From NCBI GenBank assembly GCA_031292035.1, contig JARLHX010000179.1, positions 1-64,000 on the forward strand: a stretch of DNA of 64,000 nucleotides, read 5' to 3'. A program made the translations under genes and the position numbers. Within the stretch, counting starts at the first letter, position 1; each line of letters opens with the position of its first letter. Source of the stretch: Negativicutes bacterium. GTDB lineage: Bacteria; Bacillota_C; Negativicutes; Sporomusales_B; JARLHX01. The notes beneath the pieces are model-generated. The model was not told the origin of the DNA. It saw nothing but the letters and a program-made list of their open reading frames with translations, and made no database searches. This document shows, piece by piece, positions 43,684 to 52,003 of the stretch.

Positions 43684-43743
43684 TATTCATTCCTCCCAAT
43701 CGTTGTAATCAAATAAACATTACTGTATCGATTGAAATCCCTT

Positions 43744-45501
43744 TCAAGGACCGTAAATAACCTCTTTGTCATTGAATCGTTCGCGCCATTTATCAACCGT
43801 TCTTGGGAGTGCCTTACCGTTAGGTCTGTTTGAAAAATACTTTACCTTGTTTCCATCGATAACAGCTGCCCAAATTCCCCCAGTTGATGTTGTCATGATG
43901 ATTCCTTCCTTGATCGTGAACAAACCACGGACAGCGCCCGTAGAGACTGCTGCGCCCCAGTTATCAATATCCTGCCCGCTACCAACTAGCTGAAAGGCAT
44001 CAATAAACTTGTCATAGTCCTTTCCAACCAGATTTCTAAAGACTTCTTCCTGTGCCTCGTCTTTGAAAACCCCGCGATCCTTGAGCGTCAATTTCTTCTC
44101 CTCGACAGCTCCTTGCTGGAAATCCCCTCCCACATCGACACCCATTCCAAAATAATTGGATGGAACAGTTGCTTCAACGGTTAGAATATCTCCGTTTGGA
44201 ATAAATACGATTTTGATTCCAGGGTCTTGTACGTATACCGCTTGATTATTGTTAATTGAGGCTATACCCGCAATTTTTCCCGTGTGGCTGCCATTGATAG
44301 CTGACAAATCAAACTGAAAATTCGTATTCGTGACATTGGATATAATTAGCATGGCCCTATGCCACTTATCTACGTTGGCACGGTTCCACGTCCCTGCCCA
44401 ATTATTCTGCTGACCGGTTTGGGTCGCAGCTGGACTGCTCACAACGACGTTATCCAGTATAGTCTTCTTGGCGGAATCAATCGCACCCGGTAACCTGGAC
44501 TCTTGGCCTTGAGCACTGTTCAACTCTGTTTGGGCCGTATCCAGTTGACCGAAGTTTACCCGGATATTCTCGCGCCTACGGCCTATATCGGCCATCAACG
44601 AAGGATCACCCAGGCGCATGGCAATGTCTGTATAAACATCGACCATACGCAATGGATTGCCTTGCGACAGGTTTTTTGCCATTGCTCGGGTGGTCTGATC
44701 CACCACTTCCATATGCCTAGCATATAGCTGGCTCATATCGGATGGCATGGGTACAGCGTTTCTAACCGCGTAGGAAGTCATTGTAGCTGAATGAATTGCA
44801 TCAATATCTTTATCGATATTGCTTTGTGACTGGGCGATAGACTCTTTGAGCTTCGGGATTTTAACCCTTGCATTTTCCATATCTTTCACGGCTTGATCCC
44901 ATTTGCTGGCCACAATCACAATTCGTTGATACCGTGCTGTGGTTTCGCCGAGACCAGTCATGATTAAATCGGCGTTCCGCAAAAATATCTGCATTCCGGT
45001 AACATCATTTTGCCCTACGAGATCGCTGATAATCATGTTGAATCCTTTTCCCAATTCCTCAGGACTATACGTGGCTTTGTAATATTGGTCAATGATGTCA
45101 GTGTTCGGAAAGGCCTTTTTCTGGGCCAATAACCTAAGACCGGAAGGTAGCTTAAGCTGCCTTTCTTTCATTTCCAGCCAGAAGACTTTCTGTGATTTTT
45201 GATCCCAACGAGAAGCCACCAGTTCCTTTTCCACAAAGTTTTCGATTTCAGTGTTCGGTAGAAATGAAACGATGGCTTTTACCGCTTTCTCCTTCTTGGC
45301 TTCCGAGTTGTCGCTTACAGCAATGTATGCCCCTAACGCGATGTAATCCCTGCTTGCCACCATCGTACGAAACTTGATTTCCCCGTATGCCCATCCAATA
45401 ATACAAAGACTAATGATTAGTCCGACGACAATGAGGGCCTGCTCTTCACGACCAAACGCCTGGAACTGGCCTCTCAGTTGCACGAATTTCGCTTTCAACA
45501 A
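43744..45501 (-). CDS. Membrane-anchored coiled-coil protein with C-terminal beta-rich domain
   Basis: This is a 585-residue protein of no recognised family. One membrane helix lies at residues 22-40. It is followed by a helical region with coiled-coil stretches (about 195-360), then a beta-rich domain (about 370-470, including NWAGTWNRANVDKW and GMGVDVGGDFQQG). A final domain contains GVFKDEAQEEVFRNLVGKDY. Together with the zinc-ribbon membrane protein and the DUF697-like protein it forms a compact membrane-oriented cassette in the element. Possible roles are cargo for defence or host interaction, by position only. Confidence 0.65.
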   Translation of the reverse strand: MLKAKFVQLRGQFQAFGREEQALIVVGLIISLCIIGWAYGEIKFRTMVASRDYIALGAYIAVSDNSEAKKEKAVKAIVSFLPNTEIENFVEKELVASRWDQKSQKVFWLEMKERQLKLPSGLRLLAQKKAFPNTDIIDQYYKATYSPEELGKGFNMIISDLVGQNDVTGMQIFLRNADLIMTGLGETTARYQRIVIVASKWDQAVKDMENARVKIPKLKESIAQSQSNIDKDIDAIHSATMTSYAVRNAVPMPSDMSQLYARHMEVVDQTTRAMAKNLSQGNPLRMVDVYTDIAMRLGDPSLMADIGRRRENIRVNFGQLDTAQTELNSAQGQESRLPGAIDSAKKTILDNVVVSSPAATQTGQQNNWAGTWNRANVDKWHRAMLIISNVTNTNFQFDLSAINGSHTGKIAGIASINNNQAVYVQDPGIKIVFIPNGDILTVEATVPSNYFGMGVDVGGDFQQGAVEEKKLTLKDRGVFKDEAQEEVFRNLVGKDYDKFIDAFQLVGSGQDIDNWGAAVSTGAVRGLFTIKEGIIMTTSTGGIWAAVIDGNKVKYFSNRPNGKALPRTVDKWRERFNDKEVIYGP

Positions 45502-45605
45502 CTCACCATCTCCCCCTTATTAAATGTAAAAGCCCGATATTTCTAACGGGCCTTCCATCTAATTACCTATAACGAAAATAGTCGCGGCTTTGGGTATGGT
45601 CGTCG

Positions 45606-46103
45606 CTATTCCGCTTTGATAGTGGCTGCAGCCTCACATTTGCTCTCAACAAGCTGCTTCACCACTTGATAACACTCATCCACGTGGGAGTCGCCAACAT
45701 ATTTCATGGCAAAATAGCTTATTAAAGCAGTTGCTGCTTGTCCAGCCACAGGAACGTATTTGGTAACTTCTTTGACTGCCATTCGTTTGCCAATAACCTT
45801 GAGAACCTGTATTACAACGTCTTTAGTGATAGCCTGACCGATCAAATTTGTACCCATCTGTTTGATAATATTTAGGATGATGATTTTTACTTCAGCGTCC
45901 ATTAATTCGATATCTTCTGGTGATAAGCCGAACTTTTTATTAATTCGGGGGATGAGTTCTAACAGCATCCCGACATCAACAGACACCCCTGCTCCTGGAA
46001 CAGGAACTAAATTGGCTCCCGCCGAAGCAAGGGCACGCTTTTTTACTATCGAATAACATTCTTTTCGGATTTTCTCTAGTTCCTCCATAGTGCTTGGCAT
46101 CAT
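45606..46103 (-). CDS. DUF697-like membrane-associated protein
   Basis: This 165-residue protein has a central pattern KKRALASAGANLVPVPGAGVSVD, then DVGMLLELIPRINKKFGLS and VAGQAATALISYFAMKYVG. It resembles DUF697 and the C-terminal helical part of bacterial dynamin-like or IRG-like GTPases, but no GTPase domain is present. It probably associates with membranes. GGGAGG precedes the double ATG. It is divergent from the Xre regulator and is first in a cassette with two other membrane proteins. Confidence 0.68.
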   Translation of the reverse strand: MMPSTMEELEKIRKECYSIVKKRALASAGANLVPVPGAGVSVDVGMLLELIPRINKKFGLSPEDIELMDAEVKIIILNIIKQMGTNLIGQAITKDVVIQVLKVIGKRMAVKEVTKYVPVAGQAATALISYFAMKYVGDSHVDECYQVVKQLVESKCEAAATIKAE

Positions 46104-46208
46104 GTTGCTACGCCTCCCTATGTATTTTTATTGTCATATTGTCAATTTTTTCTACTATTTTCTTACTTTATCCTGCTATAAAATGTCTAATCGGCAACTT
46201 TATTTAAT

Positions 46209-46242
46209 CCCTCATCCCTGCAAGTTATCATAGGGATAAGGG
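46209..46242. promoter_or_regulatory. Inverted repeat, probable Xre repressor operator
   Basis: CCCTCATCCCT (46209-46219) and AGGGATAAGGG (46232-46242) form an inverted repeat with one mismatch and a 12-base centre, 23 bases from centre to centre. It lies between the divergent Xre and DUF697-like genes, and the right arm overlaps the Xre ribosome binding site. This suits autorepression and control of the divergent operon. Confidence 0.6.
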
Positions 46243-46254
46243 AGTGTGTGAATT

Positions 46255-46584
46255 GTGGCGGAGTTAGGCGATAGAATCAAGGAAGCCAGAGGGTCTTTGA
46301 CCCAAAAAGAATTCGCCGCAAAAATCGGCGTTGATAATACAACCGTCGCATCTTGGGAAATCGGGCGTAGAGAACCGGATCTCGACAGCCTGATAAAAAT
46401 AGCCGAAATGTCAGGAGTAAGTCTGGACTGGCTTGCAGGCAGATACGACTGCGACATCGAGATAGCCAGAAGTCGCAATGATTGCATCTGGCATGATATA
46501 ATTGATATCACTGCCAACAATAACATCCAGCCTGAACTATTGAGGACGGTAATCGCGGCCATCGTGGCCATAAAGAAGGCATGA
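46255..46584 (+). CDS. Xre-family transcriptional regulator
   Basis: This 109-residue protein has an N-terminal cro/C1-type helix-turn-helix (residues 5-62, with LTQKEFAAKIGVDNTTVASW and EIGRREPDLDSLIKIAEMSG). The short helical C terminus probably serves dimerisation. GTG at 46255 lies behind GGGAG. It is transcribed divergently from the element's other genes, the position of the master repressor in phages and phage satellites. Confidence 0.88.
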   Translation: MAELGDRIKEARGSLTQKEFAAKIGVDNTTVASWEIGRREPDLDSLIKIAEMSGVSLDWLAGRYDCDIEIARSRNDCIWHDIIDITANNNIQPELLRTVIAAIVAIKKA

Positions 46585-46590
46585 AGAAAT

Positions 46591-46629
46591 AAACCCGCAA
46601 AGCCTCGTATCACAGGCTGGCGGGTTTTT
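46591..46629 (+). terminator. Intrinsic terminator of the Xre gene
   Basis: AACCCGC pairs with GCGGGTT, with an inner AGCCT/AGGCT helix, and TTTTTCCTTT follows. It starts 7 bases after the Xre stop codon. Confidence 0.8.
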
Positions 46630-46639
46630 CCTTTCCTAT

Positions 46640-46953
46640 TAGCTATTCTTTATGAATATCGGTGCGGTATGTAGTTTCTTCCCACTTTTACTACACACTC
46701 TCGATGTTCATCGAGGGTCGAATAAAGGTGCGAAAAAAACACCTAATAGAGAAATCGTGGTTAGGCTTCTGCCAATGAATCCCACGCGCCCTTGCGAACT
46801 CCGGAAACTATGAACCATCGTTACTTTTCCAACATATTATGTAGTGTAATGGTTCAGCCCAAAGCAAGGGGGCGAGTCTATTATGGAGTAGCCTCATGCC
46901 GCTTCACCGGCGTTAGGACTTGGTGGTGAAATGACTAAAGAGGAGGTGATCTA
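46640..46953 (+). promoter_or_regulatory. Structured untranslated region before the ferritin-like gene
   Basis: There is no gene in these 314 bases. Three hairpins can be drawn: CTCGATG/CATCGAG (46700-46715), TGAACCAT/ATGGTTCA with a 30-base loop (46811-46856) and GCCG/CGGC (46898-46911). A purine-rich stretch precedes the AGGAGG ribosome binding site. It resembles a cis-regulatory leader but matches no riboswitch class I can name with confidence. Confidence 0.35.
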
Positions 46954-47412
46954 GTGTACTACGCTGATAGCTCTGGATGCTGCGACCAAGGCAAATTGGA
47001 ACGGTCGCTTTGCTTGATACTAGAAGCGCTTGGCGACGAAACTCATGATCGAATATTCTATCAGTATTTACTCCGCATAGGTCCTAATCAAGAACAATGC
47101 GATATTATTAAATCAATCAGAGACGATGAGGTAAGGCATTTTAAGATGTTCCGCATGATTTACCAGGAGATAACCTGCGAACCGCCTTACGCAAAGCAAA
47201 AAGAATTCAAAGAGCCTAGGGATTACTGTTCCGCCATACAACAAGCAATCTTTGGTGAGCTCGGTGCCGTAGAAACATATAGGAAAATCATGTTCGGTCT
47301 CTGTTCCCAACGGCACAAAGACATGTTATTCGAGATTATTACCGACGAGCTCAAGCACTCCGTCAAGTGGAACTTTTTGTATAGCAAAAACTGTTGCGGT
47401 TGTTGTGGCTAA
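46954..47412 (+). CDS. Ferritin-like diiron/rubrerythrin-type protein
   Basis: This 152-residue four-helix protein has metal-ligand motifs at the expected spacing: ILEALGDETHD, IRDDEVRHFKMF (Glu-x-x-His), IFGELGAVETY and ITDELKHSVKW (Glu-x-x-His). Cysteine pairs at both ends (SGCCDQG and CCGCCG) are unusual and could bind metal or crosslink. Similar small ferritin-like proteins occur in spore-forming Firmicutes. GTG at 46954 follows AGGAGGTGAT. It is monocistronic. Confidence 0.82.
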   Translation: MYYADSSGCCDQGKLERSLCLILEALGDETHDRIFYQYLLRIGPNQEQCDIIKSIRDDEVRHFKMFRMIYQEITCEPPYAKQKEFKEPRDYCSAIQQAIFGELGAVETYRKIMFGLCSQRHKDMLFEIITDELKHSVKWNFLYSKNCCGCCG

Positions 47413-47470
47413 TTCTCTCAAACTATCATCAATATGCGTTTTATTGTATCCAGTAAAAGTGCACTGTTGG

Positions 47471-47508
47471 AAAGAACTCTGTTGTCATCAATACAACAGA
47501 GTTCTTTT
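47471..47508 (+). terminator. Intrinsic terminator of the ferritin-like gene
   Basis: A perfect 15-bp stem, AAAGAACTCTGTTGT (47471-47485) with ACAACAGAGTTCTTT (47493-47507), is followed by T and AA. It lies 58 bases after the stop codon. Confidence 0.85.
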
Positions 47509-47520
47509 AAACATTAATCC

Positions 47521-47552
47521 CCGCTAAGCCCAGTCGCAATAGCGCTTAGCGG
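47521..47552. repeat. Inverted repeat CCGCTAAGC/GCTTAGCGG
   Basis: A perfect 9-bp stem with a 14-base loop and no T-run. Its arms are nearly the same as those of the integrase terminator at the other side of the element (CCGCCAAGC/GCTCAGCGG). Confidence 0.5.
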
Positions 47553-47615
47553 CAATTCGGACAGGGGTTCACAGGACTGAACCGCGGCCTTGCGAATCCA
47601 CCCATTTTCGACAAA

Positions 47616-47642
47616 AAGGTTCTGCCACAACGACAGAACCTT
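47616..47642 (-). terminator. Intrinsic terminator of the chemoreceptor/CheW operon
   Basis: AAGGTTCTG and CAGAACCTT form a perfect 9-bp stem with a 9-base loop. On the minus strand TTTTTG follows. It lies 6 bases after the cheW stop codon. Confidence 0.8.
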
Positions 47643-47648
47643 CTGTAA

Positions 47649-48095
47649 TTATCCTACCCTTTTCAATTCTTGCATCTCTTCCTCACCAAACAGTTTGTCC
47701 ACGTCCAGTAGTATGAGCAGCCTGTTTCCCTCCTTGCCAATCCCCCGGATGTATCCATTCGCGGTTGACATCGGCGACGGCTCAATGGCGCTGTCCTGGA
47801 CATGGATCACCTCAGTGACTTCATCCACCACAATTCCTATCTCCCGCCCCGCCGTCTCGATGACCAGCGCCCGCCTGTCGTTGCATTCTGGGATTTTCAG
47901 TTCCAGCCGCCTTGCCAGGTCCACCACCGGGATGATCTTGCCGCGAAGACTGATGATACCCTCCATATACTCTGGTGTATTAGGAAGTTTGGTGACTCCC
48001 TTGTACTGGATAATCTCTTTGACTTGAGTTATGGATACAGCGTATTCTTCCTTGCCAAGGCTGAACAGCACCAGTTGTTCTTCCGCCATCTCCAA
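47649..48095 (-). CDS. cheW: CheW-like chemotaxis coupling protein
   Basis: This 148-residue single CheW domain is close in layout to the copy at 8886-9332: EEYAVSITQVKEIIQYKGVT, GIISLRGKIIPVVDLARRL and IGIVVDEVTEVIHV. It lies 8 bases after the chemoreceptor gene in the same operon, so it probably couples that receptor to CheA. Confidence 0.92.
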   Translation of the reverse strand: MEMAEEQLVLFSLGKEEYAVSITQVKEIIQYKGVTKLPNTPEYMEGIISLRGKIIPVVDLARRLELKIPECNDRRALVIETAGREIGIVVDEVTEVIHVQDSAIEPSPMSTANGYIRGIGKEGNRLLILLDVDKLFGEEEMQELKRVG

Positions 48096-48103
48096 ATTAC
48101 CTC

Positions 48104-49825
48104 CTATTTCGAAACAGTGAACTTACTCACCGCGTTCTGCAATTCCTCTGCCATTCGAGCCAATGCCTGGCTGGAAGATGCAATCTCCTCCATGGAAGCC
48201 GATTGCTCTTCGGTGGCAGCGGATACTGTCTGGGTATGCCCTGCGGCTTCTTTGCCGATCCTGTCTATTTGCCGCACCGAGTTGACTACTTGCTGACTGC
48301 CGCTGGCCATTTGCTGGATGGCGGCTGCGATTTCCCGAATCTGGGAGGACACCTGCCCGATGAGGCCTGTAATTTCCCCGAACGCTCTGCCCGCCGTATT
48401 TACCACTTCTGTCCCGACTTTGACTTCCTGAGTTCCCTGGTTCATGGCTACTACCGCTTTATCTGTCTCCGACTGTATCTCACCGATCAGGCTCGCGATT
48501 TGCTTTGCAGCTTCCTGAGATTGCTCAGCCAGCTTCCTCACCTCTTCGGCCACGACGGCGAACCCCCGACCTTGCTCGCCCGCTCTGGCCGCTTCTATGG
48601 CGGCATTCAGCGCCAGCAAGTTAGTTTGGCCTGCTATACCCGATATGGTATCGACAATCTGGCCGATTTCCTTCGATCGTTCGCCCAGTTTAGTGACAAC
48701 CTGAGCCGAACTGTTGACCGTGTGTTCGATAGTTTTCATTTGGCCGACAGCCGTCTCAACCGCTTTGCTACCTTCCGTGGCGGCCCCGGCGGTTTTGTCC
48801 GTCACTCCGGCGACTGTTTGGGAACTGGCTGCGATCTGCTGGATTCCTGCTGACATTTGTTCCACAATTGACGAGGTTTCATTGACGGCAGCCACCTGCT
48901 TGTCCGCGCCGGTGGCGACCTCGGTAATCGACCCTGCGACCTGATTGGCGGCCTGGGCGGACTGCTCGGCGCTGGCGGTGAGCTCCTCCGCTGAAGCTGC
49001 CACCTGGTGCGAGTTGTTCTGGATCTGGCGGACAAGACCAGTCATGTTGTTTTTCATCGCATTGAGGGCTGAGGCTAGCCTGCCCACTTCATTGGTTGTT
49101 TCGATGTCCAGATCCCGAACGGTCAAGTTGCCGTTGGCCACCTCCGCCAGGGCGTCGGTAACCGAGCCAACCGGTCTGGCGATGGAGCGCGCTACCCAGT
49201 AGCCGAAGCTGGAGCAGAGGATAAGGGCCAGCAGCGACACGCCGCTGATAATACTGTTGGAAATAACCGCGTTCCTCTCGTTTTGCTTGTTTGCTTCTTC
49301 GGCCTGCTTCACGTTATAATCGGCGAGGACGCGCAACGCAGTTTGAATGTCGTCCATCTGCTTGCCGATTTTGATGTTGTATAAATCGATTGCCTCCTGG
49401 GTTTTTCCCGCCAGGGCGAAGTCGATAAGCTGCTGACGGTTAGCCCGCAATGCGGCCATCTGCTTTTTGTAGGCTACCAGTCCATCCTTCTCAAATTGAT
49501 CAAGGTCGTTCTTCTCATAGGCAGAAATATTATCGTCATTTTTCTTCGTACGCTCGGACATTTCCTTCAGGGCATCGTCTCTTGTTGCCTTGTCAGGGGC
49601 TACGATTACGGCTAACTGAAGGGCTTCATTGGCCCGGATGTTCACACGGGTTTCCTGGAGCAGATCGACAGACCTAAGGCTATCAGAGTACATTTTCTCC
49701 AAACTGGAGTTGGCCTGCCGGTTGAAATAGAACCCGGTAAAGCCGACAAGCGCCAAAAAGAACACGGCCAAAAGCACCATGCCCATGATTTGGGTCATTA
49801 ACCTGAAATTTTTAAACCATTGCAT
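48104..49825 (-). CDS. Methyl-accepting chemotaxis protein
   Basis: This 573-residue chemoreceptor has a membrane helix at residues 10-31, a four-helix-bundle sensor domain (about 35-190), a second membrane helix (about 192-212), a HAMP domain (about 213-265) and a long signalling coiled coil. The hairpin tip carries [20 protein letters not shown] and [18 protein letters not shown]. It senses an external or membrane signal and controls CheA. It is cotranscribed with CheW. No dedicated ligand-binding fold beyond the four-helix bundle is seen. Confidence 0.93.
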   Translation of the reverse strand: MQWFKNFRLMTQIMGMVLLAVFFLALVGFTGFYFNRQANSSLEKMYSDSLRSVDLLQETRVNIRANEALQLAVIVAPDKATRDDALKEMSERTKKNDDNISAYEKNDLDQFEKDGLVAYKKQMAALRANRQQLIDFALAGKTQEAIDLYNIKIGKQMDDIQTALRVLADYNVKQAEEANKQNERNAVISNSIISGVSLLALILCSSFGYWVARSIARPVGSVTDALAEVANGNLTVRDLDIETTNEVGRLASALNAMKNNMTGLVRQIQNNSHQVAASAEELTASAEQSAQAANQVAGSITEVATGADKQVAAVNETSSIVEQMSAGIQQIAASSQTVAGVTDKTAGAATEGSKAVETAVGQMKTIEHTVNSSAQVVTKLGERSKEIGQIVDTISGIAGQTNLLALNAAIEAARAGEQGRGFAVVAEEVRKLAEQSQEAAKQIASLIGEIQSETDKAVVAMNQGTQEVKVGTEVVNTAGRAFGEITGLIGQVSSQIREIAAAIQQMASGSQQVVNSVRQIDRIGKEAAGHTQTVSAATEEQSASMEEIASSSQALARMAEELQNAVSKFTVSK

Positions 49826-50013
49826 TGGTGATTACCTCCAATTTTTTATCAGATGAGATTGGTAGTACCACACTTCGACTTTTCTTGCTAACATCCTCTG
49901 TTTTTCATGCTTTTTACACAAAATTAACTAACATTCGCCGCTTTATATCAGAAAGATCAGAGTTCTGTTCCATTCGAAAAAAAAAGGCCCGCAGACGCGA
50001 TCCAACCCAGAAG

Positions 50014-50250
50014 TTACGCCACCTGCCGCCGCACCACCTGACGTCGAGATGCACTGGCGATTATGCACAGGCTCTCGACCTTCTCCATACCGGCCCAAAA
50101 GAAGAAGACCACCTCGCAGTGGTCTTGGTCGACGACCTCTTCGATATAGCTTCCAATGACCTTCCTGATCTCCGGCGTTTCGCACACCCAGCTCTCTTTG
50201 TTTGCTGCTACAAGCAGAGTGCGCGTCTTCTCAATTGCATAGACAGCCAT
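50014..50250 (-). CDS. Small protein of unknown function behind the HD-GYP gene
   Basis: This 78-residue open frame starts 5 bases after the stop of the GGDEF/HD-GYP gene (AVYAIEKTRTLLVAANKESW at its start). It is predicted alpha/beta, has normal amino acid composition and is followed by a T-run on the minus strand. The ribosome binding site is poor, so translation would depend on coupling to the gene before it. I recognise no family. Confidence 0.45.
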   Translation of the reverse strand: MAVYAIEKTRTLLVAANKESWVCETPEIRKVIGSYIEEVVDQDHCEVVFFFWAGMEKVESLCIIASASRRQVVRRQVA

Positions 50251-50254
50251 AAAT

Positions 50255-51559
50255 CTATAATCTAAAAAGGTTTCGTTCGGCGATAATATCCACTAGATCA
50301 GGGTCGAATTGAGTGCCTTTGCAACGTATTATTTCTTTTATTGCCTCGTCATGGGACATGGCCTTGCGGTAAGGTCGGTCATTGGTCATAGCGTCGTAAG
50401 CGTCGGCAAGAGCTAATACTCTGCATTCCAATGGAATTTCCTCGCCTTGCAACGCTAATGGATAGCCAGTTCCATTCCACCATTCATGGTGTTTCAAAAT
50501 CCAATCTGCAATATGTGATAATTCCCTCGTGGATTGGGCAAATCTGTAGCCAATCTCACAATGTCTTTTCATTTCTACAAGTTCGTCAGGGTCTAATCGA
50601 CCGGCTTTAAACAATATTCGATCTGCAATACCAATTTTACCGATATCGTGAAACTGAGATAATAAACGAAGATCAGCATGCCGATAAGCAGGGAGTTGGA
50701 TTGCAGTGGCAATTTTTAAAACCAGGTCTTGCAGCCGTTCCGCATGTCCCTCCGTAATAAAATCTCTAACCGCCAGTCCTCGCATAAGGGCGTTGACTAT
50801 TTCACTCCGGGTACTAAGCTTATGATGCAATTTTTGACGATACATATAATTGTCCGCTCGTTTAAAAAGTTCGTGACGCGGAAAATCCCTATGATCATTG
50901 ATTGCGAAACCAACTGATAGACTCAACATAATATCAGGGCTTGTTTCATTAAAGTCAAGAACGGCCTTTTGTATCTTGCTTGTTGCGTCGATTACAACTT
51001 CTTTCGAAGCACCTTGCATAATGACCGCAAAGTCGTCGCCGCCAATACGACAAATAAAGTCGGTTTCTCGACATGCCAGCTTAAGTATATTCGCAGTTGT
51101 ACTAAGCAAAAAATCTCCCTTTTGATGCCCAAATGTATCGTTTACCAGTTTAAGGCCGTCAACATCACAAATTAAAATTGCTAAATGATTATCGTTTCCC
51201 TTTCGTTGCATTTCCCTTTCAAAAAAATTTCGGTTATGTACCTCCGTTAGAACATCATGGTTTCCCAGATAGTATAATTCCATTTCCACCAATCTTCTCT
51301 GCTTAACCTCACCCCGCAGTTCCAGCCATCTTCGCAAAGAAAAGATGGCAAAAGCAAGACTCAAGAATATTACTACTATCAAAGATTCTTCTAAAACTTC
51401 ATTACCTTGTCCGTGTATATTGCTGATGGCTTCAATAAGACGGTCAGATAGGTCATATATATCCGCGGTGATGAAGACAATTATAGCAACAACAGCAATA
51501 TATACAAGGTCTTTCACAGCCGGGGAATTTCGAAACTTTACCACAAAATTGCTCGGCAC
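50255..51559 (-). CDS. Membrane GGDEF/HD-GYP c-di-GMP protein
   Basis: This 434-residue protein has two membrane helices (about 15-35 and 57-76), a GGDEF domain with RIGGDDFAVIM, and an HD-GYP phosphodiesterase domain with QFHDIGKIGIADRILFK and HHEWWNGTGYP. The GGDDF variant departs from GG(D/E)EF, so the cyclase half may be inactive or a GTP sensor. The HD-GYP residues look intact, favouring c-di-GMP breakdown. A small gene follows directly. Confidence 0.88.
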   Translation of the reverse strand: MPSNFVVKFRNSPAVKDLVYIAVVAIIVFITADIYDLSDRLIEAISNIHGQGNEVLEESLIVVIFLSLAFAIFSLRRWLELRGEVKQRRLVEMELYYLGNHDVLTEVHNRNFFEREMQRKGNDNHLAILICDVDGLKLVNDTFGHQKGDFLLSTTANILKLACRETDFICRIGGDDFAVIMQGASKEVVIDATSKIQKAVLDFNETSPDIMLSLSVGFAINDHRDFPRHELFKRADNYMYRQKLHHKLSTRSEIVNALMRGLAVRDFITEGHAERLQDLVLKIATAIQLPAYRHADLRLLSQFHDIGKIGIADRILFKAGRLDPDELVEMKRHCEIGYRFAQSTRELSHIADWILKHHEWWNGTGYPLALQGEEIPLECRVLALADAYDAMTNDRPYRKAMSHDEAIKEIIRCKGTQFDPDLVDIIAERNLFRL

Positions 51560-51648
51560 TGTTTAACAACTCCCCCGAAAGCTTAATGATTATTAAAATT
51601 TATTAATTCTAACAAAGCACAGAAACACCTTCAATAATCGACATATTA

Positions 51649-51855
51649 TTACATTATACAAGAGAATGATGGGTCTTTACTAATCGGCATAAAGCCCCCC
51701 CTCTTTTGAACCCCACGTCTAACGCGGAGTTTTCTCATATAAAAAAAGCGGCCGCTCTGGGAAGCCACTTCCTCTCGGAATGAACGTAACAGTTCTGCGG
51801 TATCATTCGGGGCTTCGACCGCAATGATTACGCCTCCAACAATACTATAGGACAC
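51649..51855 (-). CDS. Small protein, SYIIVGGVVIAVE family, copy 1
   Basis: This 68-residue protein starts at GTG 51855. Its first 30 residues (SYSIVGGVIIAVEAPNDTAE) are nearly the same as those of two other small genes at 56526-56597 and 59638-59802. The hydrophobic start is followed by an acidic stretch and then a strongly basic tail (RKLRVRRGVQKR). GAGGAGGGG lies 5 bases before GTG, inside a hairpin arm. It is encoded divergently from the gerA operon. I know no family for it. Confidence 0.68.
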   Translation of the reverse strand: MSYSIVGGVIIAVEAPNDTAELLRSFREEVASQSGRFFYMRKLRVRRGVQKRGGFMPISKDPSFSCIM

Positions 51856-51902
51856 GAAAACCCCTCCTCTACTTGGCTTATATCCGAGAAGGAAGGGGTT
51901 TT
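51853..51902 (-). promoter_or_regulatory. Hairpin that would sequester the ribosome binding site of small gene copy 1
   Basis: On the minus strand AAAACCCCTTCC (51902-51891) pairs with GGAGGGGTTTT (51867-51857). The loop contains GGATATAAGCCAAG, which can form a second small helix. The ribosome binding site is inside the 3' arm. The same design occurs before copy 2. Confidence 0.6.
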
Positions 51903-52003
51903 CTGATTGGGTGAAAGCCAGTAATAACAATGGTAAGCTTCTTGATTAAGTATGGCATTTATGGAAACAATAGGAACACATGAGAGTGGGAGGGGGCAAG
52001 CCT

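Noticed and set aside
46640..46953. Known manganese, cobalamin or c-di-GMP riboswitch before the ferritin-like gene
   Set aside because: Short resemblances such as GGAGTAG were seen, but the conserved cores of those classes are not present in order.
47521..47552. Right attachment site of the integrated element
   Set aside because: The hairpin arms resemble those of the integrase terminator, but the sequence is palindromic and shares no tRNA-derived core with the left scar, so it cannot be assigned as an attachment site.
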